DNA of 64,000 nucleotides from Eunapius fragilis (GCA_963681505.1 OY811974.1:5926028-5990027); one strand, 5' to 3'; shown: positions 22,151 through 33,440, numbered from the stretch's first letter. Translations and numbers: made by a program. The notes: generated from the letters alone by a model not told the origin.

Positions 22151-22558
22151 ATCCATCTGACAGCTGCTGTGCTTTGTGTGCGGTATACAATAACTGTTCA
22201 CGTGGTTATGTTTAATATATGGTTGGGATTGGGGTGGGAGGCCATGGTGGGGGGGGGGGGGGGGGGGGGGGGGGAAATATTTCAAGGTAGGATAATCTAT
22301 CCCGGAATAATCTAGCCCCGGAGGATAAATTACTCCGGAATACACTATCCGGAGGGATGAAATTATAGGGGGATAAACAATTCCGTGACACCGGCCATAA
22401 CTCTTCATCTGTACAGCAGTGGTACCCGTTCCATTTGTTCTTGCATTTTGCATAATTGCAGGCATATAGCCCCATACACTCTTTTCTGAGCACGAACTGT
22501 AGGCATTTTGCTGTTTACAACGCATGCGCAGTTCACGTGCACGCACGTGCTTTAAAAT

Positions 22559-23552
22559 ATGTCATGGAAGGCAACGCGAAACTCTGCTCTAGCAGACCAT
22601 GAAACAGAAAGAGAAGAGACAATACTTCGTAGCCAGATACATCTAATGGAAGAACGGATCTTGAAATTGGAGGAGCTAAATGAACGTGTTTCCGCTATAG
22701 AAGATGTCGTAGCATAGTTAGACGGTAAGCCGTCATGATCATGTATTCGTATACGCATACATGGATGCATTGCAATCCACCTTGCTTTAGAAGCACGCAC
22801 AGAAAATAACCACAAGCCTCAAAGTCAGGAGCCAAAGACCGCATACTGCTGGTTTGTATACATGTATAATCTAAATATAAAAATGGCGTGGTATCATAAT
22901 GTTATGCTCATGATCATAGAACATTCTTCAAGATGCATTTCATCAACACGCAGAAGAGCTAAAGAAAGCGATGGAGGCAAAGATTTGGAAGGAACTTGAC
23001 GAGGATCTTCGAAAACAGCTGATCGGTTCAGTAGAGGCACTCTTGACATTCAAGAAGTACCCCATTCCAAACGCAGCTGCCCTCAGTAAAAGGCTCAAGG
23101 TATAGAGGCATTTATATTTAATTATTCTACGCCAATGCATGTGCTCTGATGTATAGGATTTCTATACAACTTAACTAGAAGGGCTACTTTGCTTATCAAA
23201 TCTGATCCAGAGAAGAAGATGTTTGGCACTAAAGAGAAGTCGCATAACACACGTACGTTGAAAATAAAATAACGTAACAGATCTATTTAGAGCACAATTT
23301 CGTTTTTTGCAGGCTGCACGAGACAAAGCAGTGAAAACCGCCTTTCAAGCAGGCGAACTTACTGTTGATGACGTGGAAGGCATTTCCAGAATTCACACTT
23401 CAGTGCAGTCAGTACCGATATCAGAAGCGTGTGTGCCGAGTGACGAAGAAAGAACTGCTTTCGAACGACAACGATTGGTGAAACTTTGTAGAGCGCGCAC
23501 TGTTCGTGCGGCTCGACTCGTCGTGAGGAACGTGAAGAATAGCCTCAAATAG
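22559..23552 (+). CDS. Candidate three-exon gene, unknown charged/coiled-coil protein
   Basis: Exons 22559-22708, 22920-23099 and 23313-23552 all join in phase 0, giving about 190 residues. Exon 1 (MSWKATRNSALADHE..LEELNERVSAIEDV) is strongly heptad-like. Exon 2 (DAFHQHAEELKKAMEAKIW, TFKKYPIPNAAALSKRLK) ends at a GTATAG donor. Exon 3 starts AARDKAVKTAFQAGEL after TTTTTTGCAG and ends with a basic helix (VRAARLVVRNVKNSLK) before TAG. The exon 1 donor is weak (GTAGCA). Reading past it gives a stop at 22715, so exon 1 could end differently or be mutated. No family is recognised. Confidence 0.5.
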
Positions 23553-23929
23553 CACCATGGCTGATCTTGACTGCTTACATATCTTTGCTGCTATGTACAA
23601 TTATATGCCTTTTCTAATTGTTATGTGAAGTATTAAGGACACATGTAATGGATTTTGTAAACATCAATGTGATGATTTGCAGCATATTTCACAATTGAAT
23701 TCCTTATTGATTTATCTACGATATCCATAGACAAATCCCACAATTAAAATAACTATTGATTTCCCAATTGAATGAAATGAGAAATACCCACATGATTATA
23801 TATTTATTGATGATTTCAGATATGAAAGTAGTATTCAATCATGCAATATTAATGATTGACCATAGGATTTCCTCTAACAAATCATCAGGAAAATCTTTGA
23901 AATGATTCGACGCATTTTTTTCCCGTGCT
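23553..23929. other. AT-rich sequence, nothing recognised
   Basis: It contains several AATTG/CAATT-rich stretches but no gene, TIR or tandem structure that I can support. It may be the 3' UTR of the preceding gene. Confidence 0.4.
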
Positions 23930-24655
23930 AATATTATAATTTCCAACGTACGTACGTCCGGATGTACGTACATGTAACTTATTTATATACTCGGCCCAGC
24001 ACCGATTGGTTGCTAGGTATGTACGCGTACCTGGCTACCAATAGGAACGACCACCTCCCACACAAAAGGCGGTCGCAATGACAGCTGGTTTCCACTTCAC
24101 ATGTGATATCTAATTTTTTTTTTCAATATTTCTTGAATTTACTATCTGAAATTGCGCGGGCATGTTATAGAGGTTGCGTAGTAACCGTATATTAGAACAG
24201 GTGATAGATTATATATGCAACATTTGATAAAACAGCCGGTAAAAAAAGAGGAGCTAGGAGGTAGACCAACTGTTCATCTGGCAAATGAATAGCGAGACGA
24301 ATAACAGCGAGACGAAAGTCAGCCCGTGATTTTTCACGGGGACACGCTGGTGTAATACTATTATTTCCAACATACGGACGTACGTCCGTACGTACGTCCG
24401 CATAACTCATTTATATACTCGGCCTAGCGACTATCTGACATAATAATTGCGCGGGCATGTTATAGAGGTTGCGTATAGTAACCGTATGTTAGAGCAGGTG
24501 GTAGATTATTATGTATGCAACGATGGGTAAAACTGTAAAAAATTGAGGAGCTAGGAGGTAGACCAACTGTTCATCTGGCAAATGAATAGTGAGACGAATA
24601 ACAGCGAGACGAATAATCAGCCCGTTATTTTTCACGGGGACACGCTATAGTTTGA
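23930..24655. repeat. Repeat unit with tandem duplication of its 3' half
   Basis: The segment from TTGCGCGGGCATGTTATAGA to TTTTTCACGGGGACACGCT occurs twice in direct orientation (about 24151-24350 and 24447-24646). Each is preceded by an ACGTACGTCC-type palindrome and a CATTTATATACTCGGCC block. The first unit also carries the 14803-type palindrome and the intact target sites of the elements at 14866 and 15970. GAGACGAATAACAGCGAGAC repeats lie inside each unit. There is no ORF. Confidence 0.85.
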
Positions 24656-25650
24656 AATAAAATGCAGGATGGCCACCGATGTATGGACAATTTTTGGATA
24701 TGGCAACAAAACGAGAAATAGTGGTTCAATTGAATCTTCTATGGTTATGGACTGGCATTTGCTAGCTGATCTTTGAACGAACACTAAGGATTCTATATAC
24801 ACCTTAATCTACAGAGGAAGCTATCGGTACGTTTTTAAACGATAGGCGTAGAGCGGTTTCAGTAAATTTTATATATTCGACAAGAGGCATTTACTTACCG
24901 ATAAGCTCAAAACCTTATCGATAGTTGACCCTAGTCCTCGATATAGTAAAGTTTACTTTGTATTTACAACCGTCACATGCCAGTCATTCGATCCGGTCTG
25001 GTGACCTCTTAATGTTTATCACAGTTTAATTGAGTGCACCAACAGAAAGGTAGGACTGCATGGGTTTCCGATTCAGCTAGCCCAGTGACTTTAACTATGT
25101 ATTACGATTCACTCTGAATATGTGCATAGTACGTGGGTTTGACGTATTGTTATATACTTCGTGTTGTAAAGAAAGGAGTGGCACGCGTGCAAAGAGATTT
25201 GACACGAGAGTATACCGCATTTCATTTTTCGTAGGATTTTTGGCATGCCCGCTCCAATTTTCTTAGGAAACTCGACATTGCCTAAGGAAAATAGGCATCC
25301 CTTAGCATTGTCATTTTGTCATCCTCACTCCAAAAAAAGGCATCCCTAACACAGATAATCTAAGTGTTGATCCAAAAATACTTTCGCCTGCGTTGGTCGT
25401 GACCTTCATGGTTTCCCGGCCCGATGGTCCGATGTGCAATGGCGAAATGGGGGTGGAGCCTGTATGAAGAGGGGGAGGGGAGTGGGTTGCACACCCCTTA
25501 CCATTCTGTGGGTCATGTGCAATAAATTTAATCATGGTCTTTGTATTGTATCCGTTCTACGCACCTACGCAGTCAGAGCATAGGCGTCCATCAATGTGGT
25601 ACTTTTCCCCGCCCCCGCCGAATTAATATTCATAGCGTGTGTATAAGGCT
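24656..25650. other. Unassigned intergenic sequence
   Basis: I find no gene. The open frame at 25311-25535 (minus) has no recognised domain or splice support. The region contains short inverted TATCGATA-type stretches only. Confidence 0.4.
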
Positions 25651-25659
25651 CTTGTTTTG

Positions 25660-25775
25660 ATTGCTACACACACACACACGCACGCACGCACACACAAACA
25701 CATATGCACATACAACACACACGTGCACACACACGCATACACGCACTCACACATGTACACGTACACACACACATA
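25660..25775. repeat. (CA)n-rich microsatellite
   Basis: CA repeats with CG and TA interruptions. It is followed at 25830-25950 by loose repeats of a GCAGCGGTCATCCATAATTC-like motif. Confidence 0.9.
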
Positions 25776-25984
25776 TGGAACGCCAAACCTCCCAAAATCC
25801 GATACTTGATTTCGAGTGCCATCCATCATTCGTGACGATCGCTGGATGTTTCGATGAACGCAGCGACATCTATCAATCGCAGCGGTCATCCATAATTCGA
25901 AGCGGTTATTCATCATTCGCTGCGGTCATCGATACTATCGGACGATCGCAGTACCGACGAGAGAGGGTAGTCTGACTCTGGCAA

Positions 25985-26040
25985 GCCAGACGTATCGTAC
26001 TATGACGTGTACTAGGGACTAGCACGAGTAGTACGTCTGG
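25985..26040. repeat. Inverted repeat CCAGACGT..ACGTCTGG upstream of a RecQ-like ORF
   Basis: A 55-bp imperfect palindrome that recurs as an inverted copy at about 27540-27596. Together the two copies frame 25985-27600. A weaker CCCAGACCCAC..GTGGGTCTGG stem precedes the second RecQ-like fragment at 63130-63190 at nearly the same distance from its ATG. Confidence 0.7.
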
Positions 26041-26155
26041 AGAAATCGGCCACAATTATATTTTATTCCGACGCTAATTCCAGCGGACCCAATCAGATTA
26101 CAGTTTACACAATGTCATGTGACCTCTTGCCGTTGTATTGCATTAATTCCTTAAT

Positions 26156-26385
26156 ATGGCCGAATCGGCAATTCTAGACGCTATAATGCAGCAGCTACAT
26201 TTCTTGGCTATTCGCAGTTGCGTAAACCACAGGAATCGGCTGTGAAGCAGGGAGAGATGTTTTTGTTACCCTTCCGACTGGTAGTCTAAGTGGCAAGTCC
26301 TTGTGCTATTACGTGCTCCCTAAAGCTTTTGACGAACAGCAGATAAGTCCATAGTTGTATTTAGAGTATTATCCGTTTGACAATT
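26156..26385 (+). pseudogene. RecQ-like helicase, N-terminal fragment
   Basis: ATG at 26156 gives MAESAILDAIMQQL. After a frameshift, FLGYSQLRKPQESAVKQG matches the RecQ 'motif 0' (FGY..FR..Q..A). After another shift, DVFVTLPTG..GKSLCYYVLPKAFD matches Walker A with two extra residues between TGS and GKS. A stop follows at about 26352. RecQ helicases use this motif to bind and hydrolyse ATP during DNA unwinding. The copy is non-functional. A CCAATCAGATT box lies about 65 bp upstream of the ATG. Confidence 0.7.
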
Positions 26386-26638
26386 CTTTCTAGACGTCTG
26401 TAGTAGCGAAGGCAAGCGTACGCACTCTAAAATAACTATCACTAACAGCGGCTTCATTCGAAGGTTCAGCAACGGCATTCTTTACAAGTAAGGATATCTG
26501 GGCAGGTATCTATCTTCCTACGTTGGCCAGGCTTTTCAACCACAAACGAGGCATTTATAATGCATCTTAACCGCTGTTGTGTCATGTTTTATGTAATTTA
26601 GGATTATGAATAATGTTTATCATGTGACGCGGTTACGG

Positions 26639-27503
26639 TGTCATAGTCGCCAACGACTCCCCTAAATACTGACTCCCCAGTCATTCGCGCCCAGGCATAT
26701 ATGACTCCCGGTCATATATGCCTAGGCGTATTTGACTCCCTAGTCATTCACGCCTAGGCATATATGACTCCCCAGTAATTCACGCCTAGGCATATATGAC
26801 TCCCCCCTGATAAAAGTGACTCCCGGGAGTTATTACAGCCTTAGGCATAATTAACTCCCCGTCGATCTTGCCAGGCGTACATGTACATGCATGTATTTGA
26901 TTCCCCTGTTATCTGCCTAGACAAAATTGACTCCTGCCTTGGGAAGTTTGAAGTTGGAGCTAATGTATATTGATCACTGATAAAGACATATAACATCACA
27001 GTCTGCTTGCTACTTATACAGATCGACAATTCATGCACAACCATGATGCAGGAACACTTTCTAAAATTATCGTACTGGCTGAATAATACATACGTTCAGT
27101 TTTACCTTCAATCCCAGGATGGCATGACACGAGAATGCGTCTTTTTTCGCCTTCAGTTCTAACTTAACACAAATCTTCCACCCTTCTCCATCACCTTCGC
27201 CTTTCTTTACTCTTTTGAAATAGAGCACTCCACAGTCGAACTTGAAGATTTTGCATTTGCGTCTTAGATTGGCCTTATCTTCCTTCGAAATTCCCTCAGG
27301 ATATTGATTCCTATACGCAGGTAATTCTCGACAACACTGAATTCGTCCTTGTCCATGCGAGCTAGCTTTCTCACTTCAAAAATTACACATGGCTTATGGA
27401 ATTCACGTGGGGAGTCATATATGCCTAGGAGGAGTCATTTACACCTTAGGCGTAAATCACAGGGGGAGTCATTTATGCCTGGGAGTCATTTATGCCTCTG
27501 ACA
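26639..27503. mobile_element. Small Ginger-like element with subterminal repeat arrays
   Basis: It starts TGTCATAG and ends CTCTGACA, flanked by ACGG/ACGA (3 of 4 identical). Next to the left end are about six copies of a GCCTAGGCATATATGACTCC-like 20-mer (26640-26870). Next to the right end are about four copies in the opposite orientation (27410-27497). Such arrays are typical transposase-binding subterminal repeats. An integrase-type fragment lies on the minus strand inside. It interrupts the segment framed by the CCAGACGT repeats. Confidence 0.65.
27106..27370 (-). pseudogene. Gypsy/Ginger-type integrase N-terminal fragment
   Basis: The minus strand reads YPEGISKEDKANLRRKCKIF, then KFDCGVLYFKR. 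After a frame shift, EKRRILVSCHPGIEG runs up to a GTAAAA donor at about 27110. The order 'YP.gl.k..k..lrr..k.f...dGvLyyk' and then 'r.l...CH...gG' is the run-up to the H2C2 finger in Ginger and domesticated Gypsy integrases. Only the first His is present before the putative intron. The remainder is missing, so the element is non-autonomous. Confidence 0.6.
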
Positions 27504-29345
27504 ACGAGATTAAATAGCATGTTTGAATATGCATTGTCACCAGACGTACTACTCGTGCTAGTCCCCAGTCCACGTCATAGCCCGGTGTACGTCTGCACTG
27601 GGCTTGCGAGACTAGAGAGAGGGGCAAAAACCCCGTACAGGGTCCCGGGCCTTTAATGCCATGCCCCGACATGCCTTTAGGCAACGTCTCCGGGTCGTTA
27701 ATAAATGGTTCATCATGGCTAGTTTTTTCGAGCTGGCAGCCTAATTTCTGCGGGCTCAGACCGTGAAATATCTTAGGGGCGCAGGAAACATTTTCCCCCG
27801 AGCCCGGCGATGGCTTTGGTGGCCCTGGATAATAGGAAGATAATATAACTGGCCCGGAAATACGCACGGTTTCATCGGAATGGAGTTGCGTACCTCTGCT
27901 GCAAGGCTGCCTCACCAGCCTGGTGACATGACGCACACAAGAAGTTGAGCAGAGTGGTGAGATATAATGGTCTTATGTCCCAGCCAGCTATAGAATGTCT
28001 GGTGTGGGCAAGGTCTCTGTGAAACAATGACCTCTCTGAGCTCTCTCCATACTCCCACTCACATGGCATGGCAATATCAGAGGTCGAATGACTCGTTCTG
28101 GCATGTGATTACAACTCCCCCATGCCCGCAGGTCACAGTGCCCTCTCAACTACTTTACTTTGCATCTTAGTGTATAATAATTTTGTATCGAGCTGAAGGA
28201 GCTGGAGCAGTACTACATGACAGATTCAATTAGCAGGATTCGTAGACTATGGCAAAGTGTATCGGAGCAGTCAAAATGAACAAGGCCCGAAACTTAACTT
28301 AAAAGCTACATCTGGTGTAGAGGAATTGAAATCCAACACATGGATATATTTGTAGCTCTGGTATACCATAGGTAACCTGTCATGCGATTACATAGACTTT
28401 ATCGGTGGGACTAAAAGTTTTAATCCTAGGACAAAAGGTTACTGAAACACATTGCATCACATTGGATAAATTTTTTTGTCCTGATGTGTACGTAAATATA
28501 TTGCGTAGCGGAGGGATTGTAATGCAATGTGGATTTATGAGTGTGGGGTAATCTCTGGATATATAGCGTCCTCAATACTAGGGGGTTATAGTTAATCCAA
28601 AATAGATCATGACATAAAAAAAGATCATCAATGAAATAATAGGGCATTGGTCGGAACCTACATATAGGAATCCTGCAGTATCATGAATGTCATTAAAACG
28701 TCACTCGCGTCTAACGGGATAGACAGTTAAAAAAACATAAATGAACATTTTGTATTGATGGAATCCTCCTTCCATTCATAACCGACCACATGCACATGAA
28801 CTTTTGCACCAATTTACATTTCTAGTGGGGGCAGTGTTTAACGCGCCGATTTTCATAAATAGTAGAGGTAGCAATTACCGCCTTGTTTTTTTAGAAATCA
28901 AAATAGATAAACAAATAGAATTTGCACAGTGCACTGAAAACATAAACCCTGTGTACGATTATTGTAATATTCTGTGCCGCTTTGGCGTAGTGTAGAGTAC
29001 CAAACCCTGCCAACTATACCTTAATCTACCCTAGTGCTTTATCACCTGGATTCACTGGAATTCATTACAGCAGTTGGATGGAAGAAGGCTTGCATACAAA
29101 AGATAAAACAAATCACCATGCAAGTATCCTGTAACAAATTAACGTCATGCGCAGAATACCTGTCTTGCATGCCTGATGTGTATGCATGCATTTGATATGA
29201 TGCAAATACTTACAAAAAAAGCATTCGTTTTCTATAAATTATTACTGCACGGAATTAGAGACAAATGTGCAGCAAGCTAACTAACCGAACATTGATATCA
29301 CATGACTGCCGTATGTGTGTATTGCTTTCTTTCTTTTTACTGCAG
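27504..29345. other. Right-hand CCAGACGT repeat, then unassigned sequence
   Basis: The segment 27538-27600 is the inverted partner of 25985-26040. The following GC-rich stretch (27600-28140) has long minus-strand frames with no recognised domain. From 28140 to 29345 I see AT-rich DNA without genes. The frame at 28804-28995 has no support. Confidence 0.45.
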
Positions 29346-29488
29346 AACATGGATGCAACTGAAAAGGATTGTCTGTGAGTTTAATTGGTTTATCCGTTGT
29401 GTATACTAACATCAATTTCTTATACTTCTGAAACAGTGTGGGTCCTAAGAATGCATCAGGGCAAAATAAAAGGACTTTTCGATGCAGG
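29346..29488 (+). CDS. Two candidate micro-exons of an unknown gene
   Basis: A 29-nt exon (29346-29374) is bounded by TTTTTACTGCAG and GTGAGT. A 52-nt exon (29437-29488) is bounded by CTTCTGAAACAG and GTGAGC. They join in phase 2 to give NMDATEKDCL and VGPKNASGQNKRTFRCR without a stop. A third possible piece at about 29704-29741 (EDCSRVVFKNAPG) echoes the same pattern. The splice signals are good but the coding length is too small for a family call. Confidence 0.35.
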
Positions 29489-29489
29489 G

Positions 29490-31260
29490 TGAGCTAACCA
29501 TACAATGCATGCACGTGTATGGGCATGCAATGATAATCAGACATCAAATGTGCATTGTGACAATCATCAATTACGTAACAGTAATGTAAAATTTATAGGC
29601 AATGACCATACAGTAAATGTATAGCAGACTAATTTACATAAAATTAATTTTAAATTAATTATTGATGGTACGAAAGCGTGGGGTGCTTACTTAAATATAT
29701 AAGGAAGACTGCTCAAGGGTTGTCTTCAAAAATGCACCAGGTCTGGTAACAAAGTGAATCAACTCTATCATTTATTTTGTATATAATATACAGTAAATAC
29801 TGCAACGAATTACACGATTACACCTCGTTTAAAAAAGGTTAGGCATATCAGATGCCATTAAACGAAACAAAAAAGTGCATAACCTTTTCTCTCGCTAGTT
29901 GCGACTTGTGACTTTATTGATTACGGTATTTAATATGAACAATGTGAAAATAACTGCTGGGATGCACAATGGCTCTAGAACATGGTCACGATCGTAGCCT
30001 TTGTTTTTCCATTCTTATTCTGCCAACATGTCACTTCTATCGTGGGATTTAGGCATAGTTGCCACGGCCGACCGATTTAATCAACTAGCAATTGGTGGGC
30101 AATCACGGTTCCGATCAATACCCAGCCGCCACAGGTATCTCCGATCTGGTAACCGGCAGGTCGCTCAAACCTTATCTGGCACGGTCACGGTCAATATACG
30201 ACCGATGAAGTCGTGATATTGAATTGACGCTTACATAAGCCTGTTAGATTCAGTTCTTATGTATTTTGAATTCACGATTATAGGTAGCCAAGCTGATCAG
30301 TGAAAATCGTAGCCTAAACATACATGTATGTAGGGATTTATATCTTAGTTCTTCTGCTTCAATAACAAGGTAAATAAAAAACATTAGGGTTTGGATACGT
30401 TGATGGGATAATAATTTTAGATCTCTGATAATGTGGTCTGTGGACCACCAAGTGTACATTTATGTGCACACATATAGAAAACTACTATGTGATGCATGGT
30501 TAATTTGTTTCTCAAGGGCATAAAGCTATGTCTGGTGTGTGTTAATAATTAAATTGAAAGAAACGCGGAAACTAACAGCTGCAGGTGTACGTGCAATGGC
30601 GACTCTATTACCTTCAACGCCTTACAATAAGCACCCGCTTGTTCTACTAAAACATGGGAGAGCGAAGCCTTTTGAAGAACCTGGACGTAAGAAATAACAC
30701 CCAGGGATAGCACATAACACCTAGGGATATCGATAACACTATCATATTTTCATCGTCTGTCATATTATATTCGATGTACGGCTGCGAATCCCTGATCACT
30801 TGGCTCCGGCTACATGTATGTCGAGTGTTATTGGTAACCGTTCTTTTTCAAGTTAGTACACAATACGATCTCTGATCATAACAAACGACATAAAATCGAT
30901 TTATATCATAGTTAATATCTATAAGTAAGCTAACCGTGAGATTATTCAAGAACGATAAACGGGTAAGCCATAATTAAAATAACTGCTGGCAAATAATCAA
31001 TTAAGTACTTCATCGCTCAAATTGTTAATAATAGGTCCAGCTACAATCACTGTATATGACTGGCTTGATTTCTTAATGGTTTGGCCGTCAAATATTTGTA
31101 TGACGGTTACCCTATTTTTAATGGATCAGAAAGTCAGGGCTTGAAAATGTTCTATGGCTGACAGCTGGACGGTCAAGGCTGACCGCGGCAACACTGATTA
31201 TATGGCTCATCCCTGTCTCGTATCACTTTGTAAATGAATGTAGACATTTACTAAAGTGGA
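29490..31260. other. Sparse AT-rich sequence
   Basis: No supported gene. A GTTGCCACGGCCGACCG block at 30058 and a loosely complementary GGTCAGCCTTGACC-region at about 31165-31190 could be degenerate ends of an old element, but the match is weak. A short direct repeat (AACACC.AGGGATA) lies at 30693-30725. Confidence 0.35.
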
Positions 31261-31480
31261 CAAGTAATAAAACCATTCTCTATGAGAAAGTTGATGGCAT
31301 ATTGGACTGGAAGGCAATTGTGGTGTAAAAAGGAAGGAAACAAGGGTCTAATAACAAGGGGTAATATAAGAGTCCTATATTTCGCCCATCAGTTTGTAGG
31401 ACATTGTTTTTGTGCGAAATATAGTACTATTACATTACCCCTTATTACCTAAATGTTCTCATTAATGTTTTTATTACTTG
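31261..31480. repeat. Hairpin MITE, copy H2
   Basis: Ends ACAAGTAATAAAA..TTTTATTACTTGT; arms of about 100 bp. It is accompanied downstream by the GTGTCCAATTGG block (31650-31810), as are H5 and H6. Confidence 0.85.
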
Positions 31481-31639
31481 TTCAATCTGTTTTTAATTTT
31501 TTCATGAGATAAGAGATAGTAAATAGAAAATTCCATTTAATTTAGTGGTGTTATTCATCATTCTCACACCCCTCGTCCCAGCAATTTAACCAGCCATACA
31601 ATTGACTAAGCAATTTTAGCTTATATGAAGACTCATGTG

Positions 31640-31810
31640 GGTGATAATGACCTGTGTCCAATTGGACTGCAACAATATCTTGTTGCAGCAGACCCCTCTT
31701 CCCAGATGCGAAGATTGTGTATTAGGATCCCCAAATGGTATCTACTTGTGAAGGTGGAAGTGGGGTTAGCGTCTAGTGGTGGAGCAAGAGGTGGAAAGCA
31801 AGCTGTACTG
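31640..31810. repeat. GTGTCCAATTGG block, copy 1 of 3
   Basis: It contains GTGTCCAATTGG, TTGTTGCAGCAGACCC, GTGTATTAGGATCC and a GTGGAAGTGGGG segment in order. It recurs at 34130-34181 (short) and 34492-34650. Each copy follows a hairpin MITE, so a larger block has been duplicated. Confidence 0.75.
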
Positions 31811-31934
31811 TAAAAGTGTCAATTGGACTTCCACCTCCTCCTCCCTTGGACCGTTCCACCCTCCTACTCCAACAGTAGACTCTAGCAGATCCGTTTGTCT
31901 AGTTACCTTCTCATACCTCATGAAGAAAATAAAC

Positions 31935-32110
31935 ATGTAACAATCTATGAGAAAGTAGCAGGGATATAGGATTGAAAAGCAATAGTGGTGTGGAAAAGAA
32001 GGAAACAAAGGACTAATATGAATGGGGAATGTAATGGTCCTACATGTATACTTGCAGAATATTGTGTTTGTGTGATAAATATAGGAATATTATTTGACTG
32101 AAATTATTCT
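31935..32110. repeat. Hairpin MITE, copy H3 (one arm mostly lost)
   Basis: The left arm (CTATGAGAAAGTAGCAGGGA..) is clear. The right arm ends soon after ATAAATATAGGAATATTA, so the palindrome is incomplete. Confidence 0.7.
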
Positions 32111-32541
32111 TGTATTCAATTGCCAAACCATTAAACATATACCGATATCAACACACTATTGGCTACACTACCAACTATCAGTTTATCATTTGGGGATTAG
32201 AAGGTTGACTGTTTATGTGGTAAAGAAACAATCGTAAATATCACAAAGCGGTATATATATATATAGAGCTGCATACGATTTCTTTTTGTCTCTGCGCTTC
32301 GAGTAGTTATTCATTCTATCACCAAACCAAAAAATCATTCGTATGACGGTTGAACTTAAAAGAATATCCAGAAACCCCTTGGCATGTCGCCTGGCAAAGC
32401 CTATAAACGTTACCCATAACAGCCATTCCATTAGAACCTTGTATGGGAGCATGTTTCACAGCAGATCGTGATGCCTTTACTCATATATGTTTGTCTATGG
32501 ATGAATGTTACTTTAACCGATTAACAAGTCAATATCCTTAA
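32111..32541. other. Spacer between hairpins H3 and H4
   Basis: Nothing recognised. The minus frame at 32213-32452 has no domain and no splice support. Confidence 0.35.
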
Positions 32542-32831
32542 CAAGTAAATAAAAAACCTTCTCAATGAGAAAGTTGGTGGGATATAGGATTTGAAGGCAA
32601 TACTTGTGTAAAAAGCAAGAAAACAAGGGTCTGTAATAGTAAGGGAAAATGTCATAGTCCTATACTTAGCGGCCCGTTTGTAGCATATACTATGTTCATG
32701 TGCTAATTATAGGAATACAACATTTTCCCTTACTATTACAGACTCTTTTTTCCTTGCTTTTTACACCACCATTGCCTTCAAATCCTATATCCCACCAAAT
32801 TTCTCATTGAGAAGGTTTTTTTATTTACTTG
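32542..32831. repeat. Hairpin MITE, copy H4
   Basis: Both arms share the private block GTCTGTAATAGTAAGGGAAA, absent from other copies. The adjacent 32832-33440 holds an inverted repeat A copy, so this is a repeat A plus hairpin composite. Confidence 0.9.
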
Positions 32832-33440
32832 CTTCATTCTTTTTTTTTTTTCATGCACATCATTCCGATTCGTATTTGATGTAGTTGATGATCGTAATTG
32901 ATCCGTAATTGATCCGTAATGTTCAGGCGCCAATGTCATATTGTAAACCAAGCTTAGTAAGAGTACATGTAGGTAGCTACATTTACATGCCTTTGAATAA
33001 CTTTATTGGTAGTACTCTGTCATAATGTTGCCTTTTAGCGGACCGTTTCTATTTTTGGGTCTGACGTCTTATAATTATGCGTCTTACATGTACCGTATAG
33101 TCGTTTTTTAACCAAAACGATAACATCGGTTATTTTTATACGAAAGCGACACAACCACCGATATAGGTCATGTAGCCTCGAGACGTTTTGACCACAGAAT
33201 GCCAACAATTTCTGAAGTAATTGGTGTGATTTTCATTACTTAAAAGTTTTCCTATCCCGAGTTATTCGTGGTCAAGAACAAGAAGAATGAGAAATATGTG
33301 GGACTGGGTACGAGTTTGGAAAATAGTTTTGGTCACAACAACCACGCGGTTTTGTGACATCAAACAAACACGAATCTGATTTTTTTTGCCTTTTTATACG
33401 ATGACAACAAGGTAAGCCATCCACTCGTCATGAGTCTTGT
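32832..33440 (+). repeat. Dispersed coding-like repeat A, copy 4 (inverted orientation)
   Basis: The 33200-33420 part aligns in reverse complement with 49560-49760. Translated forward it gives SEVIGVIF, YPELFVV and HNNHAVL, against SKAIGAIL, the matching middle region and LDNHAVV in copy 3. It ends near a CAAG/GTAAGC possible donor at 33411. It is highly degenerate. Confidence 0.5.

Larger units (their letters stand above)
19463..22390. mobile_element. Ginger-like DNA transposon, 2.9 kb
   Basis: The element begins TGTCACG and ends CGTGACA and is flanked by a perfect 4-bp duplication CCGG (19459-19462 and 22391-22394). Ginger (Gypsy-integrase-related) transposons are known for TGTNR..YNACA ends and 4-bp duplications. 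Both ends carry several copies of a self-complementary GGATAAATTATTCCGG-type unit, then a homopolymer: about 30 C at 19576-19603 and about 30 G at 22246-22275. A gypsy-type integrase zinc-binding segment is encoded on the minus strand near the right end. It sits in gypsy-1. Confidence 0.75.

Noticed and set aside
22212..22546. Minus-strand frames continuing gypsy-1 gag beyond the Ginger-like element
   Set aside because: Residues across the right flank do not resemble gag, so I could not show that the retroelement continues there.
25311..25535. 74-residue minus-strand ORF
   Set aside because: No domain, no splice context and low-complexity start; probably chance.
27490..28069. Two long minus-strand frames in GC-rich DNA
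   Set aside because: No recognisable motif. GC-rich sequence gives fewer chance stops.
30053..31195. TIR element with GTTGCC.CGG ends
   Set aside because: The two ends match at only about 14 of 19 positions and no flanking duplication was found. Too weak to list as an element.
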